40,085 nucleotides of DNA from an uncultured bacterium (GTDB taxonomy: Bacteria > Bacillota_I > Bacilli_A > RF39 > UBA660). A model generated the notes under the pieces. It searched no databases. It had not been told where the DNA came from and worked only from the letters and a program-made list of their open reading frames with translations. Shown in pieces: positions 22,797-31,889 of this stretch; position 1 is the first letter of the stretch; the number at the start of each line of letters is the position of its first letter. The position numbers and the translations under genes were made by a program. The stretch covers positions 1 through 40,085 of the forward strand of contig CASFCU010000027.1 in the NCBI GenBank assembly GCA_949293285.1. Reading direction: 5' to 3'.

Positions 22797-24827
22797 ATGC
22801 CTAAAAATTTAGTAATAGTAGAGTCTCCTAGTAAAAGTAAAACAATAGAAAAATATCTTGGTAATCAATACAAAGTGGTATCATCTAAAGGTCATATAAG
22901 AGATTTAGCTACCACTGGGAAATATGGTCTAGGTGTCGATATAGAAGATGATTTTAAACCTCATTATGTACCAATTGCAGGTAAGAAAAAAATAATTTCC
23001 GATTTAAAAAAGAATGTGAAAGAAAGTGATAAAATCTTCCTAGCAACGGACCCAGATAGAGAAGGAGAAGCAATCTCTTGGCATTTAAAAGATGCATTGG
23101 GAATCAAAGAAAATGAGTATGAGAGAGTTCTTTTTCATGAAATCACTAAGGATAAAGTAATCGATGCCTTTAATAATCCGAGAAAAATAGACTATAATCT
23201 GGTTAAAAGTCAAGAAACCAGAAGGATTTTAGATAGAATAATCGGTTTTAGATTAAGTAAACTAATGCAATCTAAAACAGGGGGAAAGAGTGCTGGCCGT
23301 GTTCAAAGTGTGGCTTTAAAGCTAATTGTGGATAGAGAAAGAGAAATAAATAATTTTAAAAGTGAAGAATATTGGTCTATTAGTGCAATATTTAATGACT
23401 TTGAAGCTAACTTATTCAATTATAAAGATAAAGAAATAAAAATTGCAAGTGAAGTCGAGGCTGATAAAATTCTTTCTGAGTTAAAAGACGATTTTTTAGT
23501 CAAATCAGTATCAGAAAAAGAAAAAAGTAAAAAAGCAAAACCACCATTTATCACTAGTACTATGCAGCAAGATGCTTCCAATAAATTAAACTTTAATGCA
23601 AAGAAGACAATGAGCCTTGCTCAAAAACTTTATGAAGGAATTGATATAGGTAATGATACAGTAGGTCTTATCACTTATATGAGAACGGATTCTATTAGAC
23701 TAAGTGATGATTATATAAAGGAAGCTTATAAATATATAAATGATCACTACGGTAAAGACTATATAGGATATGTAAAAACGTCAAAAAAGAAGGATAATGT
23801 TCAAGATGCTCATGAAGCAATTAGACCAACTAGCATTTTGAGAACACCAGAAAAAATGAAACCTTATTTGACATCAGATCTTTATAAACTATATGAATTG
23901 ATATATTATAGAACTTTAGCATCTCTAATGGCAGATGCCAGAGTAAATGCTACTACTATAATACTAGAAAACAATGACTATCTATTTAAGGCAACCGGGC
24001 AAGTTCTTATTTATGATGGATATTTAAAAGTATATAAAGACTTTGAAAAAAGTGAGGATAAAACCTTACCGAATATTCAAACAAACGAAGTTTTAAAAGC
24101 AGCATCGATAGAAAAAGAACAACATTTTACACAACCACCGGCTAGATATACAGAAGCAAAACTAATAAAAGAAATGGAAGAATTAGGAATAGGTAGACCA
24201 TCTACTTATGCTACTGTAATTGATACAATTAAACAACGAAATTATGTCACATTAGAAGATAAAAAATTCATACCAACCCAAATGGGAATAGAAACAACTG
24301 ATAAACTGCAAGATTTCTTCAGTGATATTATAAACGTAGAATACACTGCAAATATGGAAAATGATTTAGATAAAATAGCAGAAGAAAAAGAAGATAATAT
24401 CAAGGTGTTGCATCATTTCTATGCTTCTTTCGAGCCATTAGTAAAAAAAGCTTTCGGAGAAATGGAAAAAAAAGAACCAGAAAAAACGGGAGAACTTTGT
24501 CCTGAATGTGGAAACCCACTAGTTATTCGCAAAGGGAAATATGGACAATTCACCGCATGTAGTAATTATCCGGAATGTAAATACATAAAAAAAGAAACTA
24601 AGGAAGTAAAAGAAATTGTGAAATGTCCTAAATGTGATGGAATGATAATAGAAAAAACAAGCAAAAAAGGAAAAACTTTTTATGGATGCAATAACTATCC
24701 AAAATGCAAAACAGCAACTTGGGACATACCAACGGGAAAACTATGCCCTAAGTGTCAAGAACTTTTAGTCAATCATAACGGAAAAGTCAAATGTAGTTCA
24801 TGTGAATACGTAGAAGAAACAGTTTAA
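22797..24827 (+). CDS. topA: DNA topoisomerase I
   Basis: Type IA topoisomerase that relaxes negative supercoils. The 676-residue protein has the Toprim domain (LVIVESPSKSKTIEKYLG at the start, ATDPDREGEAISWHL), the catalytic Tyr Y294 in ITYMRTDSIRLS, the conserved DAHEAIRPT, and a C-terminal zinc-ribbon region: CPECGNPLVIRKG with CSNYPECKYI, CPKCDGMIIEKTS with CNNYPKC, and CPKCQELL with CSSC. Three Cys4 fingers are therefore seen, as in Bacillus TopA. SD AAGTGGAT is weak. The dprA gene that usually precedes topA in Bacilli is absent; topA has its own promoter and terminator. Confidence 0.97.
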   Translation: MPKNLVIVESPSKSKTIEKYLGNQYKVVSSKGHIRDLATTGKYGLGVDIEDDFKPHYVPIAGKKKIISDLKKNVKESDKIFLATDPDREGEAISWHLKDALGIKENEYERVLFHEITKDKVIDAFNNPRKIDYNLVKSQETRRILDRIIGFRLSKLMQSKTGGKSAGRVQSVALKLIVDREREINNFKSEEYWSISAIFNDFEANLFNYKDKEIKIASEVEADKILSELKDDFLVKSVSEKEKSKKAKPPFITSTMQQDASNKLNFNAKKTMSLAQKLYEGIDIGNDTVGLITYMRTDSIRLSDDYIKEAYKYINDHYGKDYIGYVKTSKKKDNVQDAHEAIRPTSILRTPEKMKPYLTSDLYKLYELIYYRTLASLMADARVNATTIILENNDYLFKATGQVLIYDGYLKVYKDFEKSEDKTLPNIQTNEVLKAASIEKEQHFTQPPARYTEAKLIKEMEELGIGRPSTYATVIDTIKQRNYVTLEDKKFIPTQMGIETTDKLQDFFSDIINVEYTANMENDLDKIAEEKEDNIKVLHHFYASFEPLVKKAFGEMEKKEPEKTGELCPECGNPLVIRKGKYGQFTACSNYPECKYIKKETKEVKEIVKCPKCDGMIIEKTSKKGKTFYGCNNYPKCKTATWDIPTGKLCPKCQELLVNHNGKVKCSSCEYVEETV

Positions 24828-24843
24828 CTTGACTGTTTTTTTT
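24817..24843 (+). terminator. intrinsic terminator of topA
   Basis: Stem AACAGT/ACTGTT extended to 7 bp, 8-nt loop, followed by a T run; the left arm is in the last codons of topA. Confidence 0.8.
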
Positions 24844-24929
24844 AACTACCGATATCAAGGAGGATAAATGAGAATAAAACTTTCATAACAACAAGCACAA
24901 CATAAATAAAAAAGAAAATTTATTTTATC

Positions 24930-24966
24930 TATCACCTTTTATTTGTTATAATAATAAAAGGTGATA
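24930..24966 (+). repeat. 11-bp perfect inverted repeat around the polA -10 and SD
   Basis: TATCACCTTTT (24930-24940) and AAAAGGTGATA (24956-24966), 15 nt apart. The -10 element lies between the arms and the right arm contains the polA SD. Confidence 0.8.
24944..24952 (+). promoter_or_regulatory. extended -10 promoter of polA
   Basis: TGTTATAAT at 24944-24952, with no convincing -35 (TTTATC at the expected place). It lies between the arms of an inverted repeat. Confidence 0.5.
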
Positions 24967-24969
24967 TAA

Positions 24970-27591
24970 ATGGAAAAAGTAATTCTTATAGATGGCAATA
25001 ATATTCTCTTTAGAAGTTATTATGCAACGGCATACAACGGTAATATCATGAAGAATTCAAAAGGCTTTCCGACAAATGCTTTATATGGTCTTGTCAACAT
25101 GATGAATAAAATTATTGCAGAAGAAAATCCCACCTATATCATGGTGGCCTTTGACAAGGGAAAAACTTTTCGACATGACAAATACGAAATGTACAAAAAA
25201 GGAAGATTAGAAACTCCAGATGAACTTAAAATACAATTCCCAAAGGCTAAAGAGCTAGTAGAAGCAATGGGAATTCATTACTTTGAAATAGACAATTACG
25301 AAGCAGATGATATTATTGGAACATTTGCTAAAAAATGTGATGAAAGTCCTAATTTTAATGCTGTAATAATAAGTAGTGACAAAGATCTGCTTCAACTAAT
25401 TACCGATAAGGTAGAAGTAAAACTTTTAAAACCAGTTGGAAATCAAAGAATGACTCACGAGGAATTTCTTAGAACTTACGGAATAGAACCAGAAAGAATG
25501 GTAGATTTAAAAGCTCTCATGGGAGATTCATCCGATAATATTCCAGGAGTCAAAGGAATAGGAGAAAAAACAGCAATTAATCTTTTAAAAGAATATAAAA
25601 CTCTCGATAACATCTATCAAAATATTGACTCCGTGAAAGGAAAAACGCAAGAAAAGCTGATTGCCGAAAAAAGTAAAGCCTATATGAGTTATGATCTAGC
25701 CACTATTTATAAAACAGTACCCATTGATATTGATTTTGAAAAAATAAGATATAAAGGATATGATTCTTTAAAATATATTGAACTTTTGGAAGAATTAGAG
25801 TTTTATTCATTGATAAAAAAAATGGATATCAAAAAGGAAAATATTAGAGAAAACATTCAAGAGACAACAGATTTTAAATTTTCTATAGTAAATAATATTG
25901 AAGAAGTGAACCTTACTAAAAATTATGCTATATACTTAGAATTATTGGGATATAATTATCATAAAAGTCCTCCATTAGGAATCAGTATATATGATGGTGA
26001 AAATTGTTATTACATTCCTTTTGACATTGTTTTGGACAATCAAGAAATCCTACTAGAAAACGATTATGAGAAGTATACTTACGATTTGAAAAAGCTAATC
26101 GTTGTATTAAAGAAAAACAACTTAGTCATCAATCGTTGTACTTATGATGCAATGATTTCCGGATATTTATTAAATTATAATGTAAAAGATGATATTGCTT
26201 ATTTGATGAGAAATAACGGAATAGATGTTTTATTTTATGAAGAAGAATTCAAAAGTGCAGCAAAACTGAAATGCCCATCTTTAGAAACAGTAGCGGAAAA
26301 TGCCTGTAAAAAAGCAAAATACATTTACGATTCACGTGATACTATGTTGAAAGAGTTAGAAAAAGAAGAAGAAATGTATTTATTTAATTCTATAGAAATG
26401 CCTCTTGTTTCTGTTTTAGCAGATATGGAATTAACAGGAATCAAAGTCGATACTGATTATTTATCACAAATGGGAAAAGAAATAAAATCTAAAATTGATT
26501 CCTTATCTTTAGAAATTTACAACTTAGCTGGAGTAGAATTTAATATTATGTCCCCTAAACAGCTCGGAGAAATATTATTTGTAACTTTAGGAATACCATA
26601 TCCTAAGAAAACAAAAGACAAAAATTATTCTACAGGAAAAGATATCTTAGATAAGATAATTGATCAACATCCAATCGTTGAAAAAATAGAAGAACATAGA
26701 ACGCTTTCAAAACTTTATAATAACTATATCATAGGATTAATCGATGAAGTTTCTAACGATGGTAGAATTCATACAATATTTAATCAAACCTTGACTAGAA
26801 CCGGAAGACTTTCCTCATCAAACCCTAATCTTCAAAATATTCCTATCAGGTTAGAGTATGGTAAACTCATTCGAAAAGCATTTCTTCCTGATGAGAATTC
26901 TATAATTCTTTCTAGTGACTATTCACAAATAGAACTTAGAGTTTTTGCTCACATATCTAAAGCGGATAACTTAATAGAAGCATTCATAGAGGATAAAGAC
27001 ATTCACACAAAAACTGCCAGTGATATCTTTGGAGTACCTCTAGATATGGTGGATGCTAACATGAGAAGACAAGCCAAAGCAGTTAATTTTGGGATTCTTT
27101 ATGGAATCAGTAGCTTTGGTCTTAGTGAAGATCTAAAGATAGATGTAGCAAAAGCCAAAAAATTTATCGATGGATACCTAAAAACTTACCCACGAATAAG
27201 TGAATACATGAAAGAAGTTATCGAAGACGCTCATGATAAAGGATATGTAAAAACTATTATGAATAGAAAAAGAACAATAGATGAATTAAATAATAAGAAT
27301 TATATGATTAGAAGTAGTGGAGAAAGAATGGCACTTAACACACCAATCCAAGGGTCTAGTGCTGATATTCTAAAGAAAGCAATGGTTGAAATATATGATG
27401 AATTTAACAAACAAAATCTAAAAAGCAAAATGTTAATTCAAGTACATGACGAACTAGTATTCAATGTTTTAAAATCAGAAGAGAAAATAGTAGAATCTAT
27501 AGTTAAAAATATAATGGAAAATACCTACAAATTATCGGTTCCACTTGTAGTAGACATCAACAAGGGAAAAGATTGGTATGAAGCAAAGTAA
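24970..27591 (+). CDS. polA: DNA polymerase I
   Basis: Polymerase for repair and Okazaki-fragment processing. The 873-residue protein has an N-terminal 5' nuclease (DGNNILFRSYYA, NYEADDIIGT, SSDKDLLQLI, GVKGIGEKTA), a 3'-5' exonuclease-like middle and a C-terminal polymerase. Polymerase motif A is DYSQIELRVFAH with D650, motif B RRQAKAVNFGILYG, motif C QVHDELVF with D827 and E828. In the exonuclease region the usual DxE has become LEL (L323, E324), so proofreading is probably lost, as in Bacillus PolA. ATG 24970 follows the SD AAGGTGAT. The gene has its own promoter inside an inverted repeat; mutM follows after 134 bp. Confidence 0.97.
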   Translation: MEKVILIDGNNILFRSYYATAYNGNIMKNSKGFPTNALYGLVNMMNKIIAEENPTYIMVAFDKGKTFRHDKYEMYKKGRLETPDELKIQFPKAKELVEAMGIHYFEIDNYEADDIIGTFAKKCDESPNFNAVIISSDKDLLQLITDKVEVKLLKPVGNQRMTHEEFLRTYGIEPERMVDLKALMGDSSDNIPGVKGIGEKTAINLLKEYKTLDNIYQNIDSVKGKTQEKLIAEKSKAYMSYDLATIYKTVPIDIDFEKIRYKGYDSLKYIELLEELEFYSLIKKMDIKKENIRENIQETTDFKFSIVNNIEEVNLTKNYAIYLELLGYNYHKSPPLGISIYDGENCYYIPFDIVLDNQEILLENDYEKYTYDLKKLIVVLKKNNLVINRCTYDAMISGYLLNYNVKDDIAYLMRNNGIDVLFYEEEFKSAAKLKCPSLETVAENACKKAKYIYDSRDTMLKELEKEEEMYLFNSIEMPLVSVLADMELTGIKVDTDYLSQMGKEIKSKIDSLSLEIYNLAGVEFNIMSPKQLGEILFVTLGIPYPKKTKDKNYSTGKDILDKIIDQHPIVEKIEEHRTLSKLYNNYIIGLIDEVSNDGRIHTIFNQTLTRTGRLSSSNPNLQNIPIRLEYGKLIRKAFLPDENSIILSSDYSQIELRVFAHISKADNLIEAFIEDKDIHTKTASDIFGVPLDMVDANMRRQAKAVNFGILYGISSFGLSEDLKIDVAKAKKFIDGYLKTYPRISEYMKEVIEDAHDKGYVKTIMNRKRTIDELNNKNYMIRSSGERMALNTPIQGSSADILKKAMVEIYDEFNKQNLKSKMLIQVHDELVFNVLKSEEKIVESIVKNIMENTYKLSVPLVVDINKGKDWYEAK

Positions 27592-27687
27592 ATTAATAAA
27601 AACTTGAAGTTACCAAAATATAAAAGTAAGCAATACAGCTACCTTATTGAATTTGAATCTTTCATTTGAAGGTAATGAAAAGGTAGA

Positions 27688-27696
27688 TGATATAAA
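27688..27696 (+). promoter_or_regulatory. possible extended -10 promoter of mutM
   Basis: TGATATAAA at 27688-27696; TTGAAG at 27666-27671 is a possible -35 at 19-nt spacing. Confidence 0.4.
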
Positions 27697-27725
27697 TTGT
27701 TTTAAATATGGGGGGAAGTATTAGT

Positions 27726-28562
27726 ATGCCAGAAAAACCAGAAGTCATAACAGTTGCAAGAAAACTTGAAAAAAAGATTATTAATAAGAAAATAACAGAT
27801 GTAAAAATACTTTATCCTAAAATGATTGATTATCCAGATATTCAAACTTTCAAAGAAAATATTAAAAATCAGGTAATTCATAGCATAACTACTAGGGGAA
27901 AATGGATAGTACTCCAACTAGATAGAGATTACCTGCTATTTCATTTAAGAATGGAAGGGAAATTTTTTTTCCGAGAAAAAAAGGATGAGATAAATAAACA
28001 TGAACATGTTATATTTGAATTAGACAATGAAGAAGAACTTCGATTTGCTGATGTTAGAAAATTTGGAAGAACAATGCTTATTCCAAAAGATAAGCTTTAT
28101 ACGATGAAACCTTATGCTGAGCTAGGATTAGAACCTTGGGATGAAAATTTAAATGCTTTATATTTAAAAGAAAAATATAAAAATAAAAAAATACCAATTA
28201 AAACAGTACTTTTGGATCAATCTATTATGACAGGCATAGGTAATATTTATGCTGATGAGATTTTATTTTTATCTAATATCAATCCTCTTACTAAGCCTTG
28301 TGATTTAACAGATGTTGATCTTAATCATATTATAAAAAATACCATTAAAGTTTTAGATAAAGCAATAGAAGAAGGAGGAACCACCATTAGAAGCTATACT
28401 TCTGAAGAAGGAGTTACAGGTCTTTTTCAAAATAATTTGAATGTTCACCAAAGAGAAAATGAAAAATGCCATGTTTGTGGTAATACGATAATTAAAATTA
28501 GAGTAGGTGGAAGAGGGACGTATTATTGCCCAAAATGTCAAAAAGAAAAAAAGTCTATTTAG
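27726..28562 (+). CDS. mutM: formamidopyrimidine-DNA glycosylase
   Basis: It excises 8-oxoguanine and opened-ring purines and nicks the abasic site. The 278-residue protein begins MPEKPEV: after Met removal P2 is the nucleophile and E3 the acid, so ATG 27726 must be the start, not the in-frame ATG 27708 that lies within the G-rich SD region. K59 in TTRGKW corresponds to the conserved Lys, and ADVRKFGRTML and GIGNIYADEIL are typical. The C-terminal zinc finger is CHVCG...CPKCQ with the Arg of GGRGTYYC. The third residue pair differs slightly from the usual PELPEV. It usually sits after polA in Bacilli, as here. Its end overlaps the opposite-strand gene by 8 nt. Confidence 0.97.
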   Translation: MPEKPEVITVARKLEKKIINKKITDVKILYPKMIDYPDIQTFKENIKNQVIHSITTRGKWIVLQLDRDYLLFHLRMEGKFFFREKKDEINKHEHVIFELDNEEELRFADVRKFGRTMLIPKDKLYTMKPYAELGLEPWDENLNALYLKEKYKNKKIPIKTVLLDQSIMTGIGNIYADEILFLSNINPLTKPCDLTDVDLNHIIKNTIKVLDKAIEEGGTTIRSYTSEEGVTGLFQNNLNVHQRENEKCHVCGNTIIKIRVGGRGTYYCPKCQKEKKSI

Positions 28563-28572
28563 AGACTTTTTT
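28546..28572. terminator. bidirectional terminator between mutM and the - strand gene
   Basis: AAAAAAGTCT pairs with AGACTTTTTT around a 6-nt loop. A runs and T runs on both sides let it serve both convergent genes; it overlaps both stop codons. Confidence 0.85.
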
Positions 28573-29040
28573 CTTTGAACATAAATCTTTTTGAGCACTG
28601 TAGTAATCTTCTATATTATGTAATCTTTCTGATACTGAATCAAAAGAATTGATTAAATTTACTTTTCTTTGTAATAGTTCACTTGATGTCATATAAGAAT
28701 ATCTTATAAAAGTTTTCAATATCTCCTTTGTCATGCCTTTATTTGCCTGCATGTCTTGTATTAGCTCATCAATGTGATTAGATGCAATCAAAGAATTTGC
28801 ATCTTGCACAGCTTTAGTTTCATCACCAACAATAGCACAAGTTTTAAGTATTGAAAGATATACATCTATATCAGCACACATATCAAATCTTTTACTAAAA
28901 CAAGATAAAGAATCCTTTATACTAGGGCTAACAGTGGCCATTTCTAGTGCCACATCTTCTCCAAAAACTCTTTCTGTGAAATTAAAATAAGATTTTAAGT
29001 TTCTTTCCATTTCACTTTCTTCTAAAATATCATATATCAT
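28555..29040 (-). CDS. unknown, mainly helical soluble protein
   Basis: I do not recognise this 161-residue protein. It appears wholly alpha-helical, acidic in the N-terminal part and basic at the very C terminus (SKKKVSK), with Cys in LSCFS, DMCAD, LKTCAI and KDLCS. There is no signal peptide or membrane helix. It is real by the evidence of an SD (GAAGGGGG on the - strand, 8 nt before the ATG), a consensus promoter and a terminator. It is the only - strand protein gene in the window and is monocistronic, lying between mutM and truB. Function cannot be inferred. Confidence 0.8.
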   Translation of the reverse strand: MIYDILEESEMERNLKSYFNFTERVFGEDVALEMATVSPSIKDSLSCFSKRFDMCADIDVYLSILKTCAIVGDETKAVQDANSLIASNHIDELIQDMQANKGMTKEILKTFIRYSYMTSSELLQRKVNLINSFDSVSERLHNIEDYYSAQKDLCSKKKVSK

Positions 29041-29073
29041 ACCATATTCCCCCTTCTTTGGTAACGTTCAGTA

Positions 29074-29102
29074 ATTATATCATATTTTTTAGTGATAGTC
29101 AA
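29074..29102 (-). promoter_or_regulatory. strong sigma-A promoter of the - strand gene
   Basis: On the - strand: TTGACT (29102-29097), 17-nt spacer, extended -10 TGATATAAT with TATAAT at 29079-29074. The leader is about 27 nt. Confidence 0.82.
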
Positions 29103-29125
29103 CTTTATTGTCTAAAATTCTAAAA

Positions 29126-29154
29126 TTGGCAATCAAAGAAAAATATGTTAGAAT
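29126..29154 (+). promoter_or_regulatory. sigma-A promoter of truB
   Basis: TTGGCA (29126-29131), 17-nt spacer, extended -10 TGTTAGAAT with TAGAAT at 29149-29154. Expected start near 29161, giving a leader of about 114 nt. Confidence 0.72.
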
Positions 29155-29274
29155 GATAAAGAAAGTGTTTATGAACTACATGATATATTTGTGATAAGAA
29201 AAACGATATTTGAAAATGGTCATTGTAGTTAAGATATAGATGAAAATAAAGATAATGATGAGTAGGTGAGTATG

Positions 29275-30144
29275 ATGAACAGTGGATTATTAATAATTGA
29301 TAAACCTAGTGGATACACTAGTAGAGATATCGTAAATATGGTGGGAAGATTTTTAAATACAAAAAAAGTAGGGCACTGTGGAACACTGGATCCGATAGCT
29401 ACAGGGGTTTTAGTAATTGCAGTAAACGATGCCCTTAAAATATTGGAATTTATGTCCAATGATACAAAAGAGTATATTGCTACGGTCAAATTTGGAATAT
29501 CTACGGATACTTTAGATATATCTGGAAATATTTTAGAACAAAACAAAAACTATTTTTTAGATGTAGTAAAATTAAACGATGTAATAAACTCTTTTAAAGG
29601 AAAATATTTTCAGGAAGTACCTCTTTACTCCTCTGTTAAAGTAAATGGTAAAAGACTTTATAAATATGCAAGAGAAAAAGAAGCAGTACTTCTTCCAAAA
29701 AAGGAAGTAGAGATATTTGAAATAGAATTATTAAGTTATAATCATGAAGGATTTTCCTTTAGAACCGTTGTTAGTAAAGGAACTTATATTAGAAGTCTTA
29801 TTAGAGATATAGGAGTTAAAATGAATATATTATGTACTATGAGTAATTTAAGAAGAATAAGGCAAGGAATCTTTTCTATCGATGATGCAATTAGCCTAGA
29901 AGATATTGAAAATAATCGATTAAAATTTATTCCTATAGAAAAACCTCTTTCGATGTATCACTCTGAAATAATAGATGGATATCTAGAAAAGAAAATATTG
30001 AATGGTAGTATTTTAGATAATCTTTATGATAAAGAAATTGTAGTTTTTAAAAATAAAGATCATAAAGCTCTTGCTATATATAAAATATACGATAAAAATA
30101 AAAAGAAGATTAAGCCTATAAAAGTGCTGAAAAAAAGAGATTAA
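29275..30144 (+). CDS. truB: tRNA pseudouridine(55) synthase
   Basis: TruB makes pseudouridine 55 in the T loop of tRNAs. The 289-residue protein opens with GLLIIDKPSGYTSRDIV and has the catalytic Asp D39 in GHCGTLDPIATGVLV, then KEYIATVKFG, the YSSVKVNGKRLYKYAR motif and SKGTYIRSLIRDIG. The frame is open from GTG 29266 and ATG 29272; AGGTGA (29264-29269) is the SD and ATG 29275 has the spacing used elsewhere in this window. The usual neighbours rbfA and ribF are absent, and the gene has its own promoter and leader. Confidence 0.96.
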   Translation: MNSGLLIIDKPSGYTSRDIVNMVGRFLNTKKVGHCGTLDPIATGVLVIAVNDALKILEFMSNDTKEYIATVKFGISTDTLDISGNILEQNKNYFLDVVKLNDVINSFKGKYFQEVPLYSSVKVNGKRLYKYAREKEAVLLPKKEVEIFEIELLSYNHEGFSFRTVVSKGTYIRSLIRDIGVKMNILCTMSNLRRIRQGIFSIDDAISLEDIENNRLKFIPIEKPLSMYHSEIIDGYLEKKILNGSILDNLYDKEIVVFKNKDHKALAIYKIYDKNKKKIKPIKVLKKRD

Positions 30145-30591
30145 TTAATTCTTATTGTAGAGTTAGTATCTTTTAATTTTAGTTATTTTGAAAAATCATG
30201 AAGAGCTTTTTCAAGCTTTTTACCATCCTAAAAAAGATAAAATAGAATGATAATAACATTGATTATTCATTGAAATGAGAAAAATATATTTTTGAACTAA
30301 ATAGTATTTCTTTGATGTTAGAAAAGATAACATTATTAGTGCTTTTTTGTTGGGGAGTATTGAATAGGATAATCATTTGAAAGCTACCATTTCAATATGA
30401 AATATACACTGTATGAAAATTTATCTTATTTCTTCATCAATGCTTGAATAATTTCAATAACTATTGAAAGAAAAAGGTTAAGAATATACTAGTGCTCATA
30501 CTTCTGAATTTCAAAAAGAAATATTAAGTTTTTTAAATTCGACAGCATTTAATGGTTATGAAGTGGAATCGGAAAAAGAAGAGACTTAATA
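30145..30591 (+). pseudogene. decayed gene remnant, possibly an alpha/beta hydrolase
   Basis: This stretch of about 450 bp has no intact gene but holds protein-like fragments in different frames, for example NHEELFQAFYHPKKDK after 30196 and LFCWGVLNRIII around 30340. The clearest is a C-terminal piece at 30482-30589, ending TAA: YTSAHTSEFQKEILSFLN and a further 13 residues, which resembles the last helix of alpha/beta hydrolases with the catalytic His in AHTSEF. The fragments are separated by stops, as expected of an eroded gene. The rsgA SD lies just after the last stop. Family assignment is a weak inference. Confidence 0.5.
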
Positions 30592-30603
30592 AGGAGGAAT
30601 AAT

Positions 30604-31835
30604 ATGCCACATTATAATGCGTATGATAGTTTTAAAACTAAAAAAAGTATTGAAAAAAAGCAAAGAGCTAAGGAAAAAACATTTGGAAAAAAGAATGAAA
30701 ATGTAGATAATTTTTTTTAGATGATTGTGAAGACTATGGCGTTGTAATTGAAGTAAGATACGATGATGCATATATACTTTACAATGGTGAAGTTATATTA
30801 GCTAAGTTAAGAAAAGATATTAATTCAGTTTGTAATCAGGTGGTTTTTCCTGGTGATAAAGTTGACATCGACAAAATAAATGAAACATACGTGATTAGTC
30901 ATTTATTAAATAGGACATCAATACTATCTAGAACAAAAAAGGATAGTACAAGATTAAATGATGTTGGTTCTGTGAAAAATATTGCTTCCAATGTTGATTT
31001 AGCTGTTATAGTTGTAGCAGCAAAAGAACCACCATTACATCCAAAGTTTATTGATAGATATTTAATGATTCTTCAAAATAGTAAGATTCCAGCTATAATA
31101 TGTCTAAATAAATGTGATTTAAAAACAGAAGAAGATGAAGAAGTTCTAAATATGTATAGAGATTTAGGAATGAACGTTATTGAAACCTCAACTTATAGTA
31201 ATATCGGAATAGGTACTTTAAAAGAACATTTATTAAATAAACAAGCAATTTTTGTTGGAAATAGCGGTATTGGTAAATCTTCATTAACAAATGCAATTAT
31301 GGGGGATGATGAAATAAAAACTAGCCATATTAGTGATAAAAGTAAAAGAGGAAGACATACAACAACAACTTCTAAATATTATGTTTTGGAAGACAATTCA
31401 TCGATTATTGACACTCCTGGTATTAGAAGTTTGGATATTTCTTCATTCAATCCAATAGAAATTCAGGATTATTTTAAGGAATTTGAAAATTGGAAAGATA
31501 AGTGTAAATATAATGACTGTCTTCATTTTAATGAGCCATACGATTCATGCATAGTTAAACAGGGAGTTTCCAGTGGATTGCTAAGTGTAGATCGTTATGA
31601 AAGTTATTTACGAATAATAGGAGATGTACTTTGTGAGAAAGATTACGAAAAAATATTAGAGGAAGTAGATCCAGGACTAAAAAAACTAGTTTTAATAAGA
31701 AAAAAATTATATTTCATGAGAATAAAAAAAACTAAAGAAAGATATAAGAAAGAACCAAAAGATTATGCATCTAAAAAATATAGGAAATTTACGAGATATT
31801 GCAGCCCCACTATAGGCTGGAAAAATAAAAATTGA
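30604..31835 (+). CDS. rsgA: ribosome small subunit-dependent GTPase A, frameshifted in an 8-T run
   Basis: RsgA tests late 30S subunits. ATG 30604 follows a perfect SD AAGGAGG. After 38 residues (ending VDNFF) the frame meets TAG at 30718-30720, just after eight T (30711-30718); the -1 frame continues LDDCEDYGVVIEV, the start of the OB fold, to the stop at 31835. One added T would join them into a 410-residue protein. The rest is intact: LNKCDL (G4), GNSGIGKSS (G1), GRHTTTT (G2), DTPG (G3) in permuted order, and the zinc site CKYNDCLHF...DSC. Alternatives are a sequencing error, a recent mutation, transcriptional slippage on the T run, or start at GTG 30840 without the OB fold. Confidence 0.88.
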
Positions 31836-31853
31836 AGTTATTTCTAAATTTGC

Positions 31854-31882
31854 TTGAAAAAGAAAGTTTATTATTGTAGAAT
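31854..31882 (+). promoter_or_regulatory. likely sigma-A promoter of the hisS-aspS operon
   Basis: TTGAAA (31854-31859), 17-nt spacer, TAGAAT (31877-31882). Expected start near 31889, just before T-box stem I. Confidence 0.55.
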
Positions 31883-31889
31883 ATAGTTA

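Noticed and set aside
24868..24888. Seven-codon frame (ATG to TAA) with a strong SD (AAGGAGG) between topA and polA
   Set aside because: Too short to support as a gene; perhaps a remnant start or a leader peptide, with no attenuator structure evident other than the inverted repeat downstream.
27639..27686. CTACCTT/AAGGTAG pair upstream of mutM as a terminator or riboswitch
   Set aside because: Seven pairs across a 34-nt loop with no T run and no recognisable conserved core.
31796..31820. CAGCC/GGCTG hairpin at the end of rsgA as a terminator
   Set aside because: It lies in the coding region and is followed by A, not T.
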